From Candidatus Nanopelagicales bacterium (GTDB lineage Bacteria; Actinomycetota; Actinomycetes; S36-B12; GCA-2699445): 48,294 nucleotides of DNA. Positions 37,416 through 48,294 of this stretch are shown here, in pieces. A model generated the notes under the pieces. That model had not been told where the DNA came from. It saw nothing but the letters and a program-made list of their open reading frames with translations, and did not search any database. The stretch lies in contig JAUYJT010000014.1 in the NCBI GenBank assembly GCA_030700225.1, positions 1 to 48,294 of the forward strand. Direction: 5' to 3'. Position numbers and translations under genes: made by a program. Every line of letters begins with the position of its first letter. Within the stretch, counting starts at the first letter, position 1.

Positions 37416-38930
37416 TCAGCCGAGTCCCAGGCGCTCCATGAGCAACTGCCGAACGCGCGCGGCGTCGGCTTGCCCCCGCGTCGCCTTCATCACGGCGCCG
37501 ATGATCGCTCCAGCCGCCTGCGGCTTGCCGCCCTTGATCTTGTCCACCGCGTCGGAGTTCCCGGCGATCGCTTCATCCAGGATCACCGCCAACGCGGCAT
37601 CATCGGACACCAGCTCAAGACCGCGGTCGCGGATCACGGCGTCGGCATCCCCTTCCCCGGCCAGAATCCCCTCGAACACTTGACGGGCCAACTTGTCGTT
37701 CAGAGTCCCCGCCCGCACTAGGGCATCCACCCTGGCGACATCTCTCGGAGACGCCGGGATCTCGCTCAAGTCCACTGAACGTTCGTTCGCGACCCTGGCC
37801 AGTTCCCCCAGCCACCACTTGCGCGCCGCCGCGTGGCCCGTTCCCAAGTCCACCGTTGCCTCGACGAGATCCAGGGCTCCGGCGTTGATCACGGACTGCA
37901 TGTCGAAGTCGCTGATCTGCCACTGCTGCTGAAGTCGTTCACGGCGGACAGCGGGCATCTCCGGCAACCCCGCCTTCAAGTCGGCCACCCATGCCTCATC
38001 CGGCGCCATCGGCATCAGGTCAGGCTCTGGGAAGTACCTGTAGTCCTCCGCCTCTTCCTTAGATCGCCCCGGTGTTGTCGTCCCGGAGTCTTCGTGGAAG
38101 TGACGGGTTTCCTGATGGACTCTGCCGCCGGAGTCCAGCACAGCCGCCTGCCGACCGATCTCGAACCTCACCGCACGCTCGACAGAACGCAGGGAGTTGA
38201 CGTTCTTCGTCTCGCTGCGCGTCCCCCACGGCTGACCGGATGGCGCGATCGACACGTTCGCGTCGCACCGCAGCGATCCTTCTTCCATCCGCACGTCCGA
38301 TACCTCAAGCGCCCTGAGGATCTCGCGCAGCTCGGCGACATACGCCCGGGCAACCGCGGGCGCGAGTCCCCCGGTGCCGGGAACGGGCTTGGTCACTATC
38401 TCGATCAACGGCACGCCGGCCCGGTTGTAGTCGACCAGCGAGTAGTCCGCCCCGTGGATGCGACCCGTGGCTCCGCCCGCGTGACTGAGCTTGCCGGTGT
38501 CCTCTTCCATATGGACCCGTTCGATCCCCACGCGGACCGTCTGGGCACCGTCATCTGTCACAACCTTGACGTCCAGGTACCCGTCGACGCACAAGGGCTC
38601 GTCGTACTGGCTGATCTGGTAGTCCTTCGGCATGTCCGGATAGAAGTAGTTCTTCCGCGCGAACCGGCACCAAGTGGCGATCGAGCAGTTCAGGGCCAGC
38701 CCGATACGGATCGCTGACTCCACGGCCATCCGGTTCACCACTGGCAGGGACCCTGGCAGCCCCAGACAAACTGGGCAAGTGTGCGTGTTGGCGGGCGCTC
38801 CGAAGTCCGTGGGGCAACCGCAAAACATCTTGGACGCGGTCCCAAGTTCGACGTGGACTTCGAGTCCAATGACCGGGTCGAAGCGGGCGATCGCCTCGTC
38901 GAAATCGACAACGCAGGACTGAACGCTCAC
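37416..38930 (-). CDS. gatB: Aspartyl/glutamyl-tRNA amidotransferase subunit B
   Basis: The 504-residue tRNA-binding and kinase subunit of GatCAB, which converts Glu-tRNA-Gln to Gln-tRNA-Gln. It shows [20 protein letters not shown], the zinc cysteines CGC and [34 protein letters not shown], and RTGVP-type [13 protein letters not shown]. The C-terminal YqeY-like tail ends [20 protein letters not shown]. The start GTG overlaps the gatA stop (GTGA). It is the last gene of ligA-gatC-gatA-gatB. Confidence 0.96.
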   Translation of the reverse strand: MSVQSCVVDFDEAIARFDPVIGLEVHVELGTASKMFCGCPTDFGAPANTHTCPVCLGLPGSLPVVNRMAVESAIRIGLALNCSIATWCRFARKNYFYPDMPKDYQISQYDEPLCVDGYLDVKVVTDDGAQTVRVGIERVHMEEDTGKLSHAGGATGRIHGADYSLVDYNRAGVPLIEIVTKPVPGTGGLAPAVARAYVAELREILRALEVSDVRMEEGSLRCDANVSIAPSGQPWGTRSETKNVNSLRSVERAVRFEIGRQAAVLDSGGRVHQETRHFHEDSGTTTPGRSKEEAEDYRYFPEPDLMPMAPDEAWVADLKAGLPEMPAVRRERLQQQWQISDFDMQSVINAGALDLVEATVDLGTGHAAARKWWLGELARVANERSVDLSEIPASPRDVARVDALVRAGTLNDKLARQVFEGILAGEGDADAVIRDRGLELVSDDAALAVILDEAIAGNSDAVDKIKGGKPQAAGAIIGAVMKATRGQADAARVRQLLMERLGLG

Positions 38931-40411
38931 AGGTCCACTTCCCCGATCACTGGCCCGCCCCTGCGGGCATCAAGGGCAGCCTCAAGCGCGGAGGCCACGT
39001 TGTAGAGGCGATCATCGAGCCGGTGGGGGGCGACGATCTGCAAGCCGACCGGCAAGCCAGCGTCAAGGCCGATCGGCATCGACAATGCCGCGTTGCCCGC
39101 CAGGTTCACCGGGATCGTGGCGATGTCGTTCAGGTACATCGACAAAGGATCTTCCACCTTCTCGCCGATACGGAACGCCGTCGTTGGACAGGTGGGCGAG
39201 ACCAGGACGTGACAGGTGTCGAAGGCAGCCGAGAAATCGCGCTGCACGAGCGTGCGAACCTTCTGGGCCTGCGCGTAGTACGCCTCGTAGTAGCCAGAGG
39301 ACAACGCGTAGGTGCCGAGCATGATGCGCCGCTTGACCTCCGGGCCGAATCCGGCCTCCCGGGTCGCGGCCATCACCTGCTCCGCGCTGGAATCTCCATC
39401 ATCGCCAACCCGCAGCCCGAACCTCATGGCGTCGAACTTGGCCAGGTTGCTCGAGGCTTCGCTGGGAAGGATCAAGTAGTAAGCGGCCAATGCGTAATCG
39501 AAGCTCGGGCATGAGACTTCGACGATGTCGGCCCCCAGTCCCGACAGGACATCCAGTGCCCGCATGAAGCTGGCCAGTACTCCCGGCTGGTATCCCTCGC
39601 CGCCAAGCTCAGCGATGACGCCAATCCGCAGACCCGAAACATCCCCCTCGCGCGCCGCCGCTACTACGTCCGGAGCTGGCTCGGGCAACGATGTGGAGTC
39701 CCTCGCATCATGACCCGCCATAACCTCATGCAGCAGCGCCGCGTCCATGACAGTACGGGCGCATGGCCCTGCCTGGTCAAGAGATGACGCCAGCGCCACC
39801 AGGCCGAAGCGCGAGACCGCTCCGTAGGTCGGCTTCACTCCTACAGTGCCCGTGACAGACGCCGGCTGCCTGATGGAACCGCCGGTGTCAGTGCCAACCG
39901 CCAGCGGCGCCTCGAACGCCGCGAGCGCGGCGGCTGAACCACCCCCGCTGCCTCCAGGTATGCGGTCGAGGTCCCAGGGGTTGCGGGTGGGGCCGAATCC
40001 TGAATGCTCGGTCGAGGATCCCATCGCGAACTCGTCCATGTTCGTCTTGCCCAGGATCGGCAGGCCCGCGCGCCTCAGCCTGGTGACGACGGTCGCGTCG
40101 TACGGCGGCCGCCAGCCGTCGAGGATCCGCGACCCGCAGGTCGTCGGAATTCCCCGGGTCGCCAGCACGTCCTTGACCGCCACTGGCACGCCAGCCAGAA
40201 CCGGCAAGTCATCACCGTCAGCCCTGCGCTGATCCACCTGACGGGCCGCGGACAAAGCGCCCTCGGCGTCTACGTGAAGGAACGCGTGGACCCTGTCATC
40301 GACGTCATTGATCCTGTCCAAGCAAGCGGCGACCGCCTCCGCCGATGAGGCGTTTCCAGCGGCTAGTTCCGCCGCCAGACCCGCCGCCGACAGCCGCGCC
40401 AGGTCCGTCAC
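38927..40411 (-). CDS. gatA: Aspartyl/glutamyl-tRNA amidotransferase subunit A
   Basis: The 494-residue amidase subunit that releases ammonia from glutamine. The catalytic triad of the amidase-signature family is visible: Lys in [11 protein letters not shown], the cis-Ser in [11 protein letters not shown], and the nucleophilic Ser in [33 protein letters not shown] is the glutamine-site segment. GTG start overlapping the gatC stop by four bases. Together with GluRS and tRNA-Gln at 0-2 kb it completes the indirect glutaminylation route. Confidence 0.97.
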   Translation of the reverse strand: MTDLARLSAAGLAAELAAGNASSAEAVAACLDRINDVDDRVHAFLHVDAEGALSAARQVDQRRADGDDLPVLAGVPVAVKDVLATRGIPTTCGSRILDGWRPPYDATVVTRLRRAGLPILGKTNMDEFAMGSSTEHSGFGPTRNPWDLDRIPGGSGGGSAAALAAFEAPLAVGTDTGGSIRQPASVTGTVGVKPTYGAVSRFGLVALASSLDQAGPCARTVMDAALLHEVMAGHDARDSTSLPEPAPDVVAAAREGDVSGLRIGVIAELGGEGYQPGVLASFMRALDVLSGLGADIVEVSCPSFDYALAAYYLILPSEASSNLAKFDAMRFGLRVGDDGDSSAEQVMAATREAGFGPEVKRRIMLGTYALSSGYYEAYYAQAQKVRTLVQRDFSAAFDTCHVLVSPTCPTTAFRIGEKVEDPLSMYLNDIATIPVNLAGNAALSMPIGLDAGLPVGLQIVAPHRLDDRLYNVASALEAALDARRGGPVIGEVDL

Positions 40412-40719
40412 GACGATTCCTCGTCCAGAATCCGGGGAACCCGGAATCTGCCGTCCTCAACCGCTGGCGCCCCCGCCAGAACGGTGTCACGGTCCAGACA
40501 CTGATGAACCTCGTCCTCGCGGAAGACATTGATCATCGGGACGGGGTGAGATGTGGCTGGCACGTCATCGGTAGCCACCTCGGAGACAGTGGCCACGGCC
40601 GCCAGGATCTGCCCTAGCTCGCCAGCGTAGCGGTCCAGTTCCGCATCACTCAGGGAAAGCCTGGCGAGTCGCCCCAAGTGGGCAACCTGCTCGCGGGTGA
40701 TCGAACTGTCGGGCACCAC
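40408..40719 (-). CDS. gatC: Aspartyl/glutamyl-tRNA amidotransferase subunit C
   Basis: A 103-residue small subunit that holds GatA and GatB together. It has the family start [33 protein letters not shown] and the end pattern [18 protein letters not shown]. It begins with GTG six bases after the ligA stop and overlaps gatA by four bases. Confidence 0.95.
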   Translation of the reverse strand: MVPDSSITREQVAHLGRLARLSLSDAELDRYAGELGQILAAVATVSEVATDDVPATSHPVPMINVFREDEVHQCLDRDTVLAGAPAVEDGRFRVPRILDEESS

Positions 40720-40725
40720 GCCATC

Positions 40726-42987
<2,262 letters not shown>

Positions 42988-43125
42988 TTACACAGACAAC
43001 TTGACAGTCATGATGAGGAATGCGTCGGAGACAGGGCTCGCGGGTCTGACCCGCCTTCCTGACTGGCTCAGTTAAGGCCTTTGGACTGATCGTCGGCATT
43101 TCGCGTTGCTCGTGATCAGAGGGCG

Positions 43126-43812
43126 TCACCAACGATGTTGCCAGCACTTCGTTCCCGGCCGGACCAGTCTGGAGCAGGGATTACCGGAACTAGTGGTGGC
43201 TCCACAACGGGACCATCTTCCCGCGGGTACTGCACGACTACCGAGGGCAACCACAGGTGGCTTCGTCTGGAGCGCGTGCCGGACCATTGCCTCGGCGTTG
43301 CGCCCCATCTCCCTCCCCAGATAGAGGTCTTCGAATACCTCCCGCGCCTGGTCCACCGACGTGAGCCCCATGGAGCGGACCAGGATGTTCACGTCATCCT
43401 GGTCCCTGATGTCCCTGGCGGCCAGTAGCTTCATGGCGAGCAGGTAGCGAGGGGACGCAATGAGAATCCGAAGGCCGCTGGAGGCGTCGGCGGGCTCCCG
43501 GAGCACGATCGCCTCCAGGTCCCCGCCCGGAACACCATCAGGGAGATAGTGCGACACAGCGACCTGGTTGTTCAACCAGCCCGGATCCAGTCGATGTCTC
43601 CTGGCAACCTCGTCCATCGCGTCGTAGATGGTCTCTTCAGGCCCGAATAGACCATCGACGTCATCGGTAGCCGAGCGATGGGCATACGTCAGCGTCATCG
43701 CAGCGCCACCGACGATGTACAGCTCCCCCAGGACATCCCGAGCGACCAACTCGTCGTTCAGCTCGTCCAGCAACGTCTCGATGGTGGCCGCGTCCAGCAG
43801 GTAGGAAGTCAT
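43126..43812 (-). CDS. Nucleotidyltransferase-fold protein with C-terminal zinc-binding tail (toxin candidate)
   Basis: A 228-residue protein. The nucleotidyltransferase-like pattern IVGGAAMTLTYAHRSATDDVD (about 33-53) supplies the GG and acidic D-x-D-type residues expected of AbiEii/MNT-like enzymes. ILIASPRYLLAMKLLAARDIRDQDDVNIL is the follow-on helix typical of this group. The last 30 residues carry CGATTSSGNPC and a later C-x2-H (KCWQH), a putative zinc-binding tail. Its start overlaps the stop of the HTH gene (ATGA), the usual antitoxin-toxin order. Such enzymes can inactivate tRNA or proteins; the target here is unknown. Confidence 0.72.
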   Translation of the reverse strand: MTSYLLDAATIETLLDELNDELVARDVLGELYIVGGAAMTLTYAHRSATDDVDGLFGPEETIYDAMDEVARRHRLDPGWLNNQVAVSHYLPDGVPGGDLEAIVLREPADASSGLRILIASPRYLLAMKLLAARDIRDQDDVNILVRSMGLTSVDQAREVFEDLYLGREMGRNAEAMVRHALQTKPPVVALGSRAVPAGRWSRCGATTSSGNPCSRLVRPGTKCWQHRW

Positions 43813-44354
43813 ACCGAGTCCAGGTTCCTACTGGAGAGGACGACCCGTCTTGCCTTGAACTCACCCGGAGTCTCGCGAAGGGCGACCGTTCGCAACTCCG
43901 GGGTGCAGATCCAGTGCCATCGGGCCAGGCGACTCCCAAGTCGCATGGCCCATGCGGGTGTTTCTAGACCGGCCTGCCGGGCTAGTCGTTCAGCCAGCGC
44001 GGAGATACAAGCGTCCCATAGCTCCGAGCGAGTAGTTCCCGGTTCCGCCAGGAAGAGATCTCGGTCCTCCGGGAGCTGGAGCCGGTGAAAGTGGGTGGTG
44101 GCCTGGGCCAGCAACCGGACCATCGCGGACTCAGATTCGTCCTCCCGGACCATCTTTCTGATCTGCGTCGCCAGAGCTGGCATCGTGAGATAGCGCCTGC
44201 TTCGGTACGAACTATCGCCCGGCAGCCTGGCTACCAGGCTGAGCCGGGAGCGGACTAGAGCTCCCTCCACCAATCTGCCAGATCGGTACGCCGAGACGTT
44301 GGACGGCGCCATGCCAGTGAGTTCCGCTACTCGTACCTGAGAAAGCACTTCCAT
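43809..44354 (-). CDS. HTH protein, probable antitoxin/repressor
   Basis: A 181-residue protein that begins with a helix-turn-helix, EVLSQVRVAELTGMAPSNVSAYRSGRL, an XRE/AlpA-like specificity helix that reads DNA. The rest is helical with no known motif (SAMVRLLAQATTHFHRLQLPEDRDLFL). Its ATG is directly preceded by an AT-rich inverted repeat containing the -10 box, an ideal autorepression site. Overlap with the nucleotidyltransferase gene supports a toxin-antitoxin pair. Confidence 0.7.
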   Translation of the reverse strand: MEVLSQVRVAELTGMAPSNVSAYRSGRLVEGALVRSRLSLVARLPGDSSYRSRRYLTMPALATQIRKMVREDESESAMVRLLAQATTHFHRLQLPEDRDLFLAEPGTTRSELWDACISALAERLARQAGLETPAWAMRLGSRLARWHWICTPELRTVALRETPGEFKARRVVLSSRNLDSV

Positions 44355-44382
44355 GTTATAAGTATACCGTGCTATCTATAAC
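44355..44382 (-). promoter_or_regulatory. Promoter/operator of the HTH-nucleotidyltransferase pair
   Basis: Inverted repeat GTTATAGATA...TATACTTATAAC on the minus strand, with GTTATA/TATAAC arms. It contains a TATACT -10 (44366-44361) placed seven bases before the ATG, so the mRNA is likely leaderless. The strongly AT-rich block stands out from its GC-rich surroundings. Binding of the HTH protein here is inferred. Confidence 0.6.
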
Positions 44383-44574
44383 TGTGGTGTCGGCAATGGA
44401 GAACTGGTTGTGTTGCGCAGCCAGGTTGATGACAGTGCAGCGGCCTGCTCGGTGGATGTCGCTGTCGTCGTGGAGGCCGACGGTGATCCTCGGTGGCGCG
44501 GGAGTCATCCAGGCGCCTTGGCCGTGGGTCTAGCCGACCTTCGCGGCATGGCCCTCTCCTCTGCGGTGACGCAA

Positions 44575-45141
44575 CTAGCCGGGGGCCGTTGGGGTTGCTC
44601 CCACCAGCGCAGCCGCGAACTCCTCAGCCTCCTGAAGGCTGTCAAACCCGTGCATTTCCAGCGCGCCACCGCTGACGGGCTCGCGGAATGGGAAGCTCGC
44701 CCTGACACGGCCGCTGGTCACAATGGATGCTTCGTTCTTCGGCGGCCGTAGATTCACCTGCCTGCGACTCGCTTCGCGCAAAGCGACTGCCCCCCGGCTA
44801 TCGAGACGAACCTCCACGACCGGTACCCCGTCCGCAGTAGTAGCTGCGGAAGCTGAGGCGACGTCAGCTTCCGTCACAAACGCGGGGCCCAGCCAAACCA
44901 CCACGCGCCCGCTCTCGTCGCATCCGGCGATTCGCCGATCCGGCGGCTGAGGTGTCAGGGTAACCACGCAGCCCAGTCGGGCTGCCTTTCTCAGGACCGG
45001 ACGAACCTGGAAGTCAGCCCGAGGCGCAGGAGGGCTCGGCTCCGGGACAGGAACCACCGAACATCCAGTGACGCCGCTCAACACGCCGACCACGCCTACT
45101 GCCACCGCATGTGTTCGTCGGCGCCCACCATGCCAACTCAT
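44575..45141 (-). CDS. Lipoprotein with a SecD P1-head-like domain
   Basis: A 188-residue secreted lipoprotein with signal AVAVGVVGVLSGVTGC (lipobox VTGC near residue 27) and a Pro-rich spacer. The domain reads FVTEADVASASAATTADGVPVVEVRLDSRGAVALREASRRQVN, then IVTSGRVRASFPFREPVSGGALEMHGFDSLQEAEEFAAAL. This matches the P1 head subdomain of the translocon protein SecD (the order V-A, G-P-x-V, LDSxGA, GxVxSxP, IxG, EA..LA). No SecD membrane spans are present, so it is a free-standing copy. ATG 45141 gives a proper signal peptide. The 220 bases between it and the HTH gene hold no gene I can support. Confidence 0.7.
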   Translation of the reverse strand: MSWHGGRRRTHAVAVGVVGVLSGVTGCSVVPVPEPSPPAPRADFQVRPVLRKAARLGCVVTLTPQPPDRRIAGCDESGRVVVWLGPAFVTEADVASASAATTADGVPVVEVRLDSRGAVALREASRRQVNLRPPKNEASIVTSGRVRASFPFREPVSGGALEMHGFDSLQEAEEFAAALVGATPTAPG

Positions 45142-45270
45142 CAACACCACCCATAGTGACGATTGCAGGACCGTTCATGGTACGCACAGCGCCTGCGATC
45201 AGGCCGGCACCAGGGCGTCCAGTGGCCCGATCTCCGCCTCGATCAGGCGGCGCCAAGGGCACCCAAACCC

Positions 45271-45801
45271 TCATCGCGCGGAGCCAACTTCGGCCCTGAG
45301 GCATCCCTCGTCCGGGTCCGGACGCGAGAGGGCCTTGGCGTCGATCCACGCGTACCCACGCCGTGTCGGTCCGTGAACGAACAGATGAGTCGTCAGCCCG
45401 GCGATGGTCTTCTCCAAACAGCGCGGCTCAGAGGACGCCGGATTCCATCCGCTCTTCTCCGCGTTCTCGGCCACCTGCCGCCTCAAGGACTCCCGGCTCC
45501 CCACGAAACGAAACACGACGTCCGGGTACACGTCAACGCAGAAGGAGAACATGCCAGCCGGGCCGCGTGCCTCCACCACGTCCGTGGCAGATCTGGGAAC
45601 CAGGCCCCTCAGGTCGGCCATCGAGGACTCCCAAGACTCGCCGGGCCAGCAGTCCTGGTCGTCCGAGACGAACGCAAAGCCAAGAGTGAACACCAAGTTC
45701 GCCATCCACACCGCGCCGACGGAGATGACAACGACTAGCACAGCCGTGACGACAGCCAACACGCTGCGAGGCAGCGATCTCCGCTCCCGGGGGGCTTTCA
45801 T
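45271..45801 (-). CDS. Single-span membrane protein, candidate immunity protein of the Rhs toxin
   Basis: A 176-residue protein with a basic N-terminus (KAPRERRSLPRS), one membrane span (about 14-42) and an extracytoplasmic C-terminal domain with four Cys (in QDCWPG, FSFCVDV, EPRCLEK and EGCLR) that could make two disulfides. No family is recognised. Its ATG overlaps the stop of the Rhs gene by four bases (ATGA), the standard position of the cognate immunity gene in polymorphic-toxin loci. The topology would suit neutralising a toxin on the outer face of the membrane. The immunity role is inferred from position only. Confidence 0.6.
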   Translation of the reverse strand: MKAPRERRSLPRSVLAVVTAVLVVVISVGAVWMANLVFTLGFAFVSDDQDCWPGESWESSMADLRGLVPRSATDVVEARGPAGMFSFCVDVYPDVVFRFVGSRESLRRQVAENAEKSGWNPASSEPRCLEKTIAGLTTHLFVHGPTRRGYAWIDAKALSRPDPDEGCLRAEVGSAR

Positions 45802-48294
45802 GTGTACCTCAGTGCGGGTGAGCAGCGGACAACCCGTCCCTTCTCCCCCCTGCTTCTACACCAGAACGACCTGATGGATTGGTCCCCATTCCAGGCCTGG
45901 TAGAACTCCTTTTGCGCAGCGTTGTACAGAATGTCCAACCACCATCGACCGATGCGGTCTGTCGCCTGGGCATTCTCATACTGGGTCCTCCGCACGAGAC
46001 GGTTGTTCCTCCTGTCCCTCCGCGAGTCACGCATCGCGGACTTGTTCCCCCGGTCCACCAGGCCCTCATGCGCGCCCGTGATTCGAGCTGTCCTCCATCG
46101 ACCGATCTGAGCCATCAGCATGAAGTTCCATATGAAGTGCCGACGCGCATTCTGAATGTTGCCGTCGCCCGGCTCTCTCTCTTCCAGGTAGTTCGTGATG
46201 TTCCTCGCGCTATTGCATTGCACGGCGCCTATCGACGCGCACGCGACAATCTCAAGCCACTCAGCCTGCCCGTCTAGGTCGTATTGATTGACCGGATCCA
46301 CAGGGTAGGTGTACGTGTTGGCGTTGCCGCCCCGGATGGGGTCTGTGGATAGGAATTGGCCGGTGTTGGGGTTGTACGGTCGGGCTCCCATTTGGATCAG
46401 TCCGGTGGCCTGGGAGGTGGGCCGCTGGTAGGCGCCGAGCCATCCGTAGCGGTCACCGCCGGACACATCGGTCGAAGCCGCACTGCCGGTGGGCTCGAGC
46501 GTGTTCGCTACGCCGCTGGTGCTGACGGTGTTGTTGATTGGGTGCCCGTAGGCGTCATACAGCTCCCAGGTGTCCAAGTCGAGGCCGTCTATCGTTCCGT
46601 CCCCCGCGCCGACCCTGGTACTGGTCTGATTGTCGGTCAGGGGCAGGGTGTTGGTGTTGTCGCCATGGGGACTCACCACGGGCACTACCCCGGTGGTGGT
46701 GGCGTCATCGCCGCTACCGGTTGTTGTCAGGATCGCCGCGACACCGCCGTCGATTCCGGGCAGCCACTGCGTCGTGGTCCCACCGGTGTCCGCGGCCCAC
46801 GTGGGCGAATCCGAGGCGTCGCCGTAATGCCTCGTGGTAACAGCGCTGTCGTTGGCCTTCCGTGCCTGAGCCAGGGCCTGTTTCGCTGTCTTGGCCTTGG
46901 CCTTGGTGACGGTGGTTTCGGTGGTCGTGTCCTGCCGGCCAATCGGATCCATACCGTATTGGCGCACCAGCCACGTGTCGGAGCCGGTGTCGAAACTGAT
47001 GCTGGACGCCACCGAATCATCCACGTAATACGTCTGGGTCACCGCGCCATCGTTCACCACTGGCGTCTCCACGCCCGGTAACGACGTCACCCTGCCCAGG
47101 GAGTCATAACCGTAAGTGAAAGCAGCGCTGCCGGTGACCTTGCCCGAACTGCTGGTCGTAGGTGTAGTCCCGGACACGATCTGCGCCATGGAGTTGAACA
47201 CCCGACTCGTGGTGTAAGTCTTGGCCGGTGTCGGGCAGTCCTTCACCGGATCAGCCTTCCAATCCACCCCTTTCGTGGTGCCCGTAGTCGTCGTGGGCCT
47301 GGTGGACTCAACCCCATACTCGAACTCCTCGGAAAGGCACGTGGATCCCAGCCACATCGACGCGCCCGTGAGGCGCCCCGCGTGGTCGTACTCGGCCACA
47401 GACCGCGAACCAGGCAAGTCACCATCGGCTTGTAGGGCACCGACCGTGGTGGTGTCCCGTACTCGGGCGCGGCCCAAACCATCGGTGGTTTGGGCGTAGC
47501 CGACGATCAAACCGTTCCCCGCCCCCAAAGACCGATCCCCAGAGGCGGCCGTTGTGTAGACAAGGGAGGACAGTGCCCCAGCGGCGTCGGTCTTGGCTGC
47601 GGACACCACACCGTTCAACTCGGTGACTGTGGGATCCTCGGCGGCGTCGTACGACACAGTGGAAGTGTCCGGCAAACCCGGGAGCTGATAGTCCGCGCCC
47701 GAAACCAGGCCCCTGTGGTCGGTGTCGGAGTTCCACGACCACTTCGTCGTAGTCAAACCATCCCCGGTGGTATCGGTGAACCCGCCAGCGTCATACGTCG
47801 TAGCCGAAGTGACCCCGCCCGCGTCGGTGTAAGACACCTCCCGGCCCCACGAGTCATAGCCGGTCGACACGCTCGCCGCCGGGTTACTCCCGGTCGCGGC
47901 GCTCGACGCGGAAACCGGCAAACCCGTGGCGGCGTCATAGCCGTAAGTGACCGCCGGAACCGCCTTGTCCGTCGATGTTCCACCGGTGACGGTGGTGCCG
48001 GTGGGTCTGCCCGCGTCGTCATAGGACACCGTCGTGGTGCGGGTGCCACCGTTGAACGTATCCACGGAAGCGGCTGGCTGGCCCAAAGTGTCATACGCCG
48101 AAACGGTGGTGATGTTCGACCCCGAACCCCCGCTGGGCGCGGCGGCCATCGCCGTGGAGCATTCCAAACCAGCCCACTCCGGATGCCCCACGCAGTCCCC
48201 GTTGGCGTTCGGGCCATAGAACGCCGAAACCGTGGTGCCGGCGTCGCCGCCGTCAGATCCGGGCTGGATCTCTTTGGTGGTGTTTCCGTAGGCG
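45798..48294 (-). CDS. Rhs-repeat polymorphic toxin (5' end beyond the window)
   Basis: At least 831 residues remain; the frame is open to the window edge, so the N-terminus and export signal are not seen. There are many YD/Rhs repeats, such as YDTLGQPAASVDTFNGG, YDDAGRPTGT, YGYDAATGLPVSAS and EYDHAGRLTGAS. The hallmark Rhs core end follows: MGARPYNPNTGQFLSTDPI, then YTYPVDPVNQYDLDGQ. After it comes a variable tip of about 155 residues with RRHFIWNFMLMAQIG, GAHEGL and DRRNNRLVRR, resembling DUF6973-type tips (conserved R-H-F, A-H-E and N-N). Rhs shells deliver C-terminal toxins against competitors. The tip activity is unknown. Confidence 0.85.
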   Translation of the reverse strand, partial: AYGNTTKEIQPGSDGGDAGTTVSAFYGPNANGDCVGHPEWAGLECSTAMAAAPSGGSGSNITTVSAYDTLGQPAASVDTFNGGTRTTTVSYDDAGRPTGTTVTGGTSTDKAVPAVTYGYDAATGLPVSASSAATGSNPAASVSTGYDSWGREVSYTDAGGVTSATTYDAGGFTDTTGDGLTTTKWSWNSDTDHRGLVSGADYQLPGLPDTSTVSYDAAEDPTVTELNGVVSAAKTDAAGALSSLVYTTAASGDRSLGAGNGLIVGYAQTTDGLGRARVRDTTTVGALQADGDLPGSRSVAEYDHAGRLTGASMWLGSTCLSEEFEYGVESTRPTTTTGTTKGVDWKADPVKDCPTPAKTYTTSRVFNSMAQIVSGTTPTTSSSGKVTGSAAFTYGYDSLGRVTSLPGVETPVVNDGAVTQTYYVDDSVASSISFDTGSDTWLVRQYGMDPIGRQDTTTETTVTKAKAKTAKQALAQARKANDSAVTTRHYGDASDSPTWAADTGGTTTQWLPGIDGGVAAILTTTGSGDDATTTGVVPVVSPHGDNTNTLPLTDNQTSTRVGAGDGTIDGLDLDTWELYDAYGHPINNTVSTSGVANTLEPTGSAASTDVSGGDRYGWLGAYQRPTSQATGLIQMGARPYNPNTGQFLSTDPIRGGNANTYTYPVDPVNQYDLDGQAEWLEIVACASIGAVQCNSARNITNYLEEREPGDGNIQNARRHFIWNFMLMAQIGRWRTARITGAHEGLVDRGNKSAMRDSRRDRRNNRLVRRTQYENAQATDRIGRWWLDILYNAAQKEFYQAWNGDQSIRSFWCRSRGEKGRVVRCSPALRYT

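Noticed and set aside
44410-44751. 113-codon plus-strand frame between the HTH gene and the lipoprotein
   Set aside because: It overlaps the lipoprotein gene by 177 bases on the other strand and has no ribosome binding site or recognisable domain.

Overview
The window is chromosomal DNA from a high-GC actinobacterium. The evidence is the GC-rich codon use, many GTG starts, stop/start overlaps of the GTGA/ATGA type, promoters that place the transcript start almost on the start codon, and an actinobacterial gene set (gltX beside a fumarylacetoacetase-family gene, serA, ilvBNC, gatCAB-ligA). I cannot name a genus. A four-subunit 2-oxoacid:ferredoxin oxidoreductase operon suggests at least facultatively anaerobic or microaerobic metabolism.

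Layout. 1-6561 (minus): leuB-ilvE-cimA-FAH-gltX-tRNA-Gln-tRNA-Glu, closely spaced and probably at least partly co-transcribed. 6562-8784 (plus): leuA behind a leucine-rich leader peptide and attenuator-like hairpin, followed by a small NIL-domain gene. 9075-15206 (minus): an operon for the gamma, alpha and beta subunits of a pyruvate-type ferredoxin oxidoreductase, a GltD-like flavoprotein carrying ferredoxin domains, and a GlpD-like flavoprotein. 15299-16885 (minus): serA. 17001-21331 (plus): a GH13 enzyme, two tandem paralogous secreted proteins and a small membrane protein. 21339-24936 (minus): ilvB-ilvN-ilvC behind a leader peptide and terminator-attenuator. 24937-27445: repeats, a broken antiporter remnant, an MTA/SAH nucleosidase, a DUF985 cupin and a Doc/AbrB toxin-antitoxin pair. 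27582-32842 (plus): an MMPL transporter and a large coiled-coil membrane partner. 32844-34526 (minus): ilvD. 34589-37200 (plus): a polysaccharide-deacetylase lipoprotein, an aldo/keto reductase and a GH114-like secreted protein. 37416-42978 (minus): ligA-gatC-gatA-gatB. 43126-48294 (minus): an Rhs polymorphic toxin (cut by the window end), a candidate immunity protein, a SecD-head-like lipoprotein, and an HTH/nucleotidyltransferase pair.

How the genes work together. Apart from leuCD, nearly the whole branched-chain amino-acid pathway is here (cimA, leuA, leuB, ilvB, ilvN, ilvC, ilvD, ilvE). Two of its operons carry leader-peptide attenuation signals. The translation genes also form a functional set: GluRS, tRNA-Glu, tRNA-Gln and GatCAB are what the indirect Gln-tRNA pathway needs.

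The least ordinary content is repetitive. A roughly 110-bp palindromic element occurs at 6643, 24968 and 37239. A 61-bp sequence occurs in opposite orientation on both sides of the ilvBNC block, and one copy abuts the antiporter remnant. A second GC-rich palindromic family sits at the leuA ribosome binding site and inside two open reading frames (leuA and the GH114-like gene). The end of the window is a polymorphic-toxin and toxin-antitoxin neighbourhood.
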